Positions 22,631 to 25,322 of a DNA stretch of 25,322 nucleotides are shown piece by piece. The notes below the pieces were generated by a model. The model worked only from the letters and a program-made list of their open reading frames with translations, was not told where the DNA came from and ran no database searches. The first letter of the stretch is position 1, and the number at the start of each line of letters is the position of its first letter. The stretch lies in NCBI GenBank assembly GCA_002389465.1, contig DGOT01000245.1, positions 1 through 25,322 of the forward strand, given 5' to 3'. The translations under genes were made by a program, and so were the position numbers. Origin of the DNA: Bacteroidales bacterium UBA4459 (GTDB taxonomy: Bacteria; Bacteroidota; Bacteroidia; Bacteroidales; F082).

Positions 22631-23566
22631 ATGGAAACAAAAACTATAAAAATATTAAGCACAAATATTTCTGTTAAAAAGGGTACTGTTAAAAAACCTG
22701 TTGATTCTATTGAATTAAACAATAAAGGGATCAAAGATGATGCCCATGCAGGCAACTGGCATCGGCAGGTGAGTATGTTAGGGGTTGAAAGCTTTGACAG
22801 GTTTTCTGAATTGGCCGGAAGAAAGATAAATTTTGGAGAGTTTGCCGAAAACATAACCACGGAAGGAATGGAACTTTTTTATACTGCCCCGTTCGACAAA
22901 TTTTCGAATGAACATATTGAGCTTGAAGTAACCCAGATTGGTAAAAAGTGCCATGGCGATTCGTGTGCCATATACAGGGAAGTGGGCAACTGTGTCATGC
23001 CAAAAGAAGGAATATTTGTTCGCGTGATCCGTGGTGGAAAGGTCAGAAATGGCGATCTGCTTGAATATCATCCAAAAGTATTTAAAACGCTGATTATTAC
23101 GCTGAGCGACAGGGCAAGTAAAGGTGAATATGAAGACAGAAGCGGGCCAAAAGTTAAAGAGGCCATGGAGACTTTTTCAGCCATGAACAGGTGGCGTAAT
23201 ACGATCAGCAACATCGTCATTCCGGATGATGAAAATAAACTGAGAGAAATTTTACAACAAGCAAAAAACACGTACGACTTCATTTTCACAACCGGCGGAA
23301 CAGGAATAGGCCCAAGAGACATTACGGTTGATGTAGTCAGGCCATTCCTCGACAAAGAAATACCCGGTATAATGGATATGATCAGAGTTAAATATGGCAT
23401 GGAGAAACCAAATGCTCTTATCAGCAGAAGCATTGCAGGACTCTATGACAACACAATGGTCTTCACCCTCCCCGGGAGTGTAAAAGCTGTTAACGAATAT
23501 ATGGCCGAAATCACGAAAATACTTCGCCACTTGCTTTTAATGCTTTATGGAATTGATGCGCATTAG
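22631..23566 (+). CDS. MOSC domain fused to MoaB/Mog-type molybdopterin adenylyltransferase domain
   Basis: The 311-residue product joins two cofactor domains. Residues 1 to about 148 form a MOSC (MoCo sulfurase C-terminal) domain with HAGNWHRQVSML, KCHGDSCAIY and GNCVMPKEGIFVRVIRGG, a cysteine-rich sulfur-transfer or pterin-binding module. From about 150 on it is a MoaB/Mog-like domain, which adenylates molybdopterin before MoeA acts: LIITLSDRASKGEYEDRSG, FTTGGTGIGPRD and FTLPGSVKAVNEY are the family motifs. Such a fusion is seen in other anaerobes. Together with moeA it gives the two late insertion steps in one operon. The MOSC role is inferred. It is the last gene here, followed by about 180 bases with a promoter region for the next gene. 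Confidence 0.9.
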   Translation: METKTIKILSTNISVKKGTVKKPVDSIELNNKGIKDDAHAGNWHRQVSMLGVESFDRFSELAGRKINFGEFAENITTEGMELFYTAPFDKFSNEHIELEVTQIGKKCHGDSCAIYREVGNCVMPKEGIFVRVIRGGKVRNGDLLEYHPKVFKTLIITLSDRASKGEYEDRSGPKVKEAMETFSAMNRWRNTISNIVIPDDENKLREILQQAKNTYDFIFTTGGTGIGPRDITVDVVRPFLDKEIPGIMDMIRVKYGMEKPNALISRSIAGLYDNTMVFTLPGSVKAVNEYMAEITKILRHLLLMLYGIDAH

Positions 23567-23649
23567 CAGGTAAACGCTGGCATCTTGTTTCAGCTTATTT
23601 CATTGTGCTTCCCTTACAGGAATTTTTAAGCTCTTTAGGCAAATATATC

Positions 23650-23720
23650 TTGGAAAAATCCTTTATTTTTTGTATATTCGCATCCCCCTTGAGAAAAACA
23701 GACAAGTTCTTATATTTTCG
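23650..23720 (+). promoter_or_regulatory. Two overlapping promoter-like elements before the KamA-family gene
   Basis: TTG (23650-23652), 20 bases, TATATTCG (23673-23680), and TTG (23689-23691), 21 bases, TATTTTCG (23713-23720). Both have a TTCG ending instead of the consensus TTTG. The second would start transcription about 20 bases before the ATG at 23748. The rest of 23567-23747 shows no gene. Confidence 0.35.
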
Positions 23721-23747
23721 TTTAAGAGAGAGAAGCGAGGAAAATTG

Positions 23748-25322
23748 ATGATTATGAACAGAATACATTTTGAAGACCGGATTAGTTTAGATGTCAAAAC
23801 ACTTAAAGTGGTTCATAAAATACTTGTTGAAAACCCTGAAATTAAAAATATTTTTGAATCGTCTGAAACATATCTGGAAGCAAGGCTGAAATTACGCCAA
23901 TGGCTGCTGGACTACTTGAATGAACATCAGCACGCACTCAATTATTACCTGAAAAAGGCCCGGGGCATGCACGCCCTGAAAAGGATCTCATGGCGTGATT
24001 ATGCAGCCATCAGGCTTATGGACTACCTGGATAATGATGGCCTGTCGTTTGTTGATCCCAACAGGAAGAACAAACAAATTGTGAGCAAGCCCATTAAAGA
24101 CCTATGGCTTGCCATTCATTATGGTAAAGGGAGTGCTGCCATAGATTTTTTTATCGATATGCTTTACCTGTTCCGGCAGCTGAATGGAAAACTAAGTCGT
24201 AGAATCCCTTCAGAGGAACATATCCGGAAATGGATGGACAACCACCCTTCGGGGCTGGATGAGGAATTCCTAAACGTCAGGGAACAAAACAAAGAACGTA
24301 TTTTACGTGTGCTCATCAGGAAGCTGGACAACGGCACGCTAAAAAGCAGTCGGTTTCAGTTCAAGCCGGGCATAAGCGATGAAGAGAAATACACAACGGT
24401 ACGGGCCTGGTGGAACGATTACCGGTTTCTTTTGTCGTTTGCAATAAGGACACCTGAGGATTTGAACGAGATGCTTGATTATTCCTTACGTGAAGATACA
24501 CTAAAGGTGCTAAAGAAAGCCCAAAACAAAGGCATTCCTATTTTTGTCAATCCCCATTACCTGTCGTTGATCAGTGTCGACACTAAACCCGGTATGACTG
24601 GTGCTGACCGTGCCTTAAGAGACTATATTTTACCCAATGAAGAACTAATCCGGGAATTCGGTCATATTCGTGCCTGGGAAAAAGAAGATGAGGTGCAGCC
24701 TGGCGAACCTAATGCGGCAGGATGGATTCTTCCGCCTTATTCCAACGTGCACCGCAGGTATCCGGAGGTAGCAATCTTTATCCCCGACACGGTTGGTCGT
24801 GCCTGCGGCGGGTTGTGCGTGTCGTGTCAGCGGATGTACGATTTCCAGAGCGGCCGGTTCAATTTTAACCTGCCCCGGCTAATGCCAAAAATTACCTGGC
24901 GGGAAAAAATGAAACTACTGCTGGAATACTGGGAAAACGACCCGCAACTGCGCGACATCCTGATTACCGGCGGTGACGCACTGATGAATACCGACCGGTC
25001 GATGAAACAAATACTTGATGAAGTATATGCCATGGCACTTCGCAAAAAAGAGGCGAATAAATCACGGCCCGATGGGAAAAAATATGCCGAGATCATCCGC
25101 ATTCGTCTTGGAACCCGGCTACCGGTTTATCTGCCGCAAAGGATCACTCCCGAACTGGCACAAATATTGGCAGACTTCAAAGAAAAAGCATCAGAGATTG
25201 GCATCCGGCAATTTATCATCCAAACCCACATTCAGTCGGCTATGGAAATAACACCCCTGGTGCAGCAGGGAATTGAACGTCTCAATTCCGCCGGATGGAT
25301 CGTTACCAACCAGTTGGTATTC
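23748..25322 (+). CDS. KamA-family (lysine 2,3-aminomutase-like) radical SAM protein, 5' part
   Basis: KamA enzymes use S-adenosylmethionine, a [4Fe-4S] cluster and PLP to shift an amino group. The frame is open from 23748 to the window end, 525 codons, so the gene is cut off. The radical SAM motif C353, C357, C360 (ACGGLCVSCQ) is followed by ILITGGDALM (KAM: GGDPL) and RIRLGTRLPVYLPQRITPEL, both typical of the family. The PLP-lysine region is beyond the window. The N-terminal part before the motif is about 350 residues, against roughly 125 in the clostridial enzyme as I recall, with a long helical region of unknown role. A good AGCGAGG lies 7 bases before the ATG at 23748. The substrate is unknown; lysine is not assured. 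Confidence 0.85.
   Translation, partial: MIMNRIHFEDRISLDVKTLKVVHKILVENPEIKNIFESSETYLEARLKLRQWLLDYLNEHQHALNYYLKKARGMHALKRISWRDYAAIRLMDYLDNDGLSFVDPNRKNKQIVSKPIKDLWLAIHYGKGSAAIDFFIDMLYLFRQLNGKLSRRIPSEEHIRKWMDNHPSGLDEEFLNVREQNKERILRVLIRKLDNGTLKSSRFQFKPGISDEEKYTTVRAWWNDYRFLLSFAIRTPEDLNEMLDYSLREDTLKVLKKAQNKGIPIFVNPHYLSLISVDTKPGMTGADRALRDYILPNEELIREFGHIRAWEKEDEVQPGEPNAAGWILPPYSNVHRRYPEVAIFIPDTVGRACGGLCVSCQRMYDFQSGRFNFNLPRLMPKITWREKMKLLLEYWENDPQLRDILITGGDALMNTDRSMKQILDEVYAMALRKKEANKSRPDGKKYAEIIRIRLGTRLPVYLPQRITPELAQILADFKEKASEIGIRQFIIQTHIQSAMEITPLVQQGIERLNSAGWIVTNQLVF

Noticed and set aside
1..25322. CRISPR array, insertion sequence, tRNA or rRNA genes
   Set aside because: I saw no regularly spaced repeats, transposase-like protein, tRNA cloverleaf or rRNA sequence in any intergenic stretch.

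Overview
The window looks like the chromosome of an anaerobic member of the Bacteroidota that uses a type IX secretion system (T9SS), plausibly Bacteroidales or Marinilabiliales. The evidence is TAnnTTTG-type -7 promoter elements, paired TonB-dependent receptors and surface lipoproteins, three proteins ending in T9SS sorting domains, little Shine-Dalgarno signal before most starts, and a tungsten-type aldehyde:ferredoxin oxidoreductase. The exact taxon cannot be fixed from this sequence.

Layout. 1-1867 (- strand): an operon clpS-nfeD-floA with its own promoter and terminator. 1925-2989: a Nudix (CoA-pyrophosphatase type) gene that seems leaderless, convergent with an OsmC-like gene. 3051-8723 (- strand): a vitamin B12 uptake operon behind a cobalamin riboswitch, with two T9SS-exported surface proteins, a BtuB-like receptor and a BtuG-like beta-propeller lipoprotein. 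8762-9268: a 75-residue lipoprotein gene, then an intergenic inverted repeat. 9281-11026 (- strand): the proline/glutamate catabolic dehydrogenase pruA.

11206-23566 is the most interesting part and reads as one tungsten/molybdenum regulon. It holds a ThiS-like/ThiF-like sulfur-carrier pair (-) divergent from a 719-residue AOR; a ModE-like regulator overlapping a TiaS-related protein and a small membrane protein; and a seven-gene run of lipoprotein, TonB-dependent receptor, T9SS surface protein, moeA, short moaA, moaC and a MOSC-MoaB/Mog fusion. Three near-identical inverted repeats, CGWTATG-N10-CATATCK, stand before the AOR gene, before the modE-like gene and before the lipoprotein-receptor operon. 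Their length and arms match the ModE box as I recall it from E. coli. They tie the three units together and suggest that the outer-membrane receptor module imports tungstate, molybdate or a complex of them. This receptor module and the TiaS-related protein are the best candidates for undescribed biology.

23748 to the window end: the 5' part of a KamA (lysine 2,3-aminomutase) family radical SAM gene with a long N-terminal region, cut off by the window. I saw no tRNA, rRNA, CRISPR array or insertion sequence. All family calls are from reading the sequence; no database search was run.
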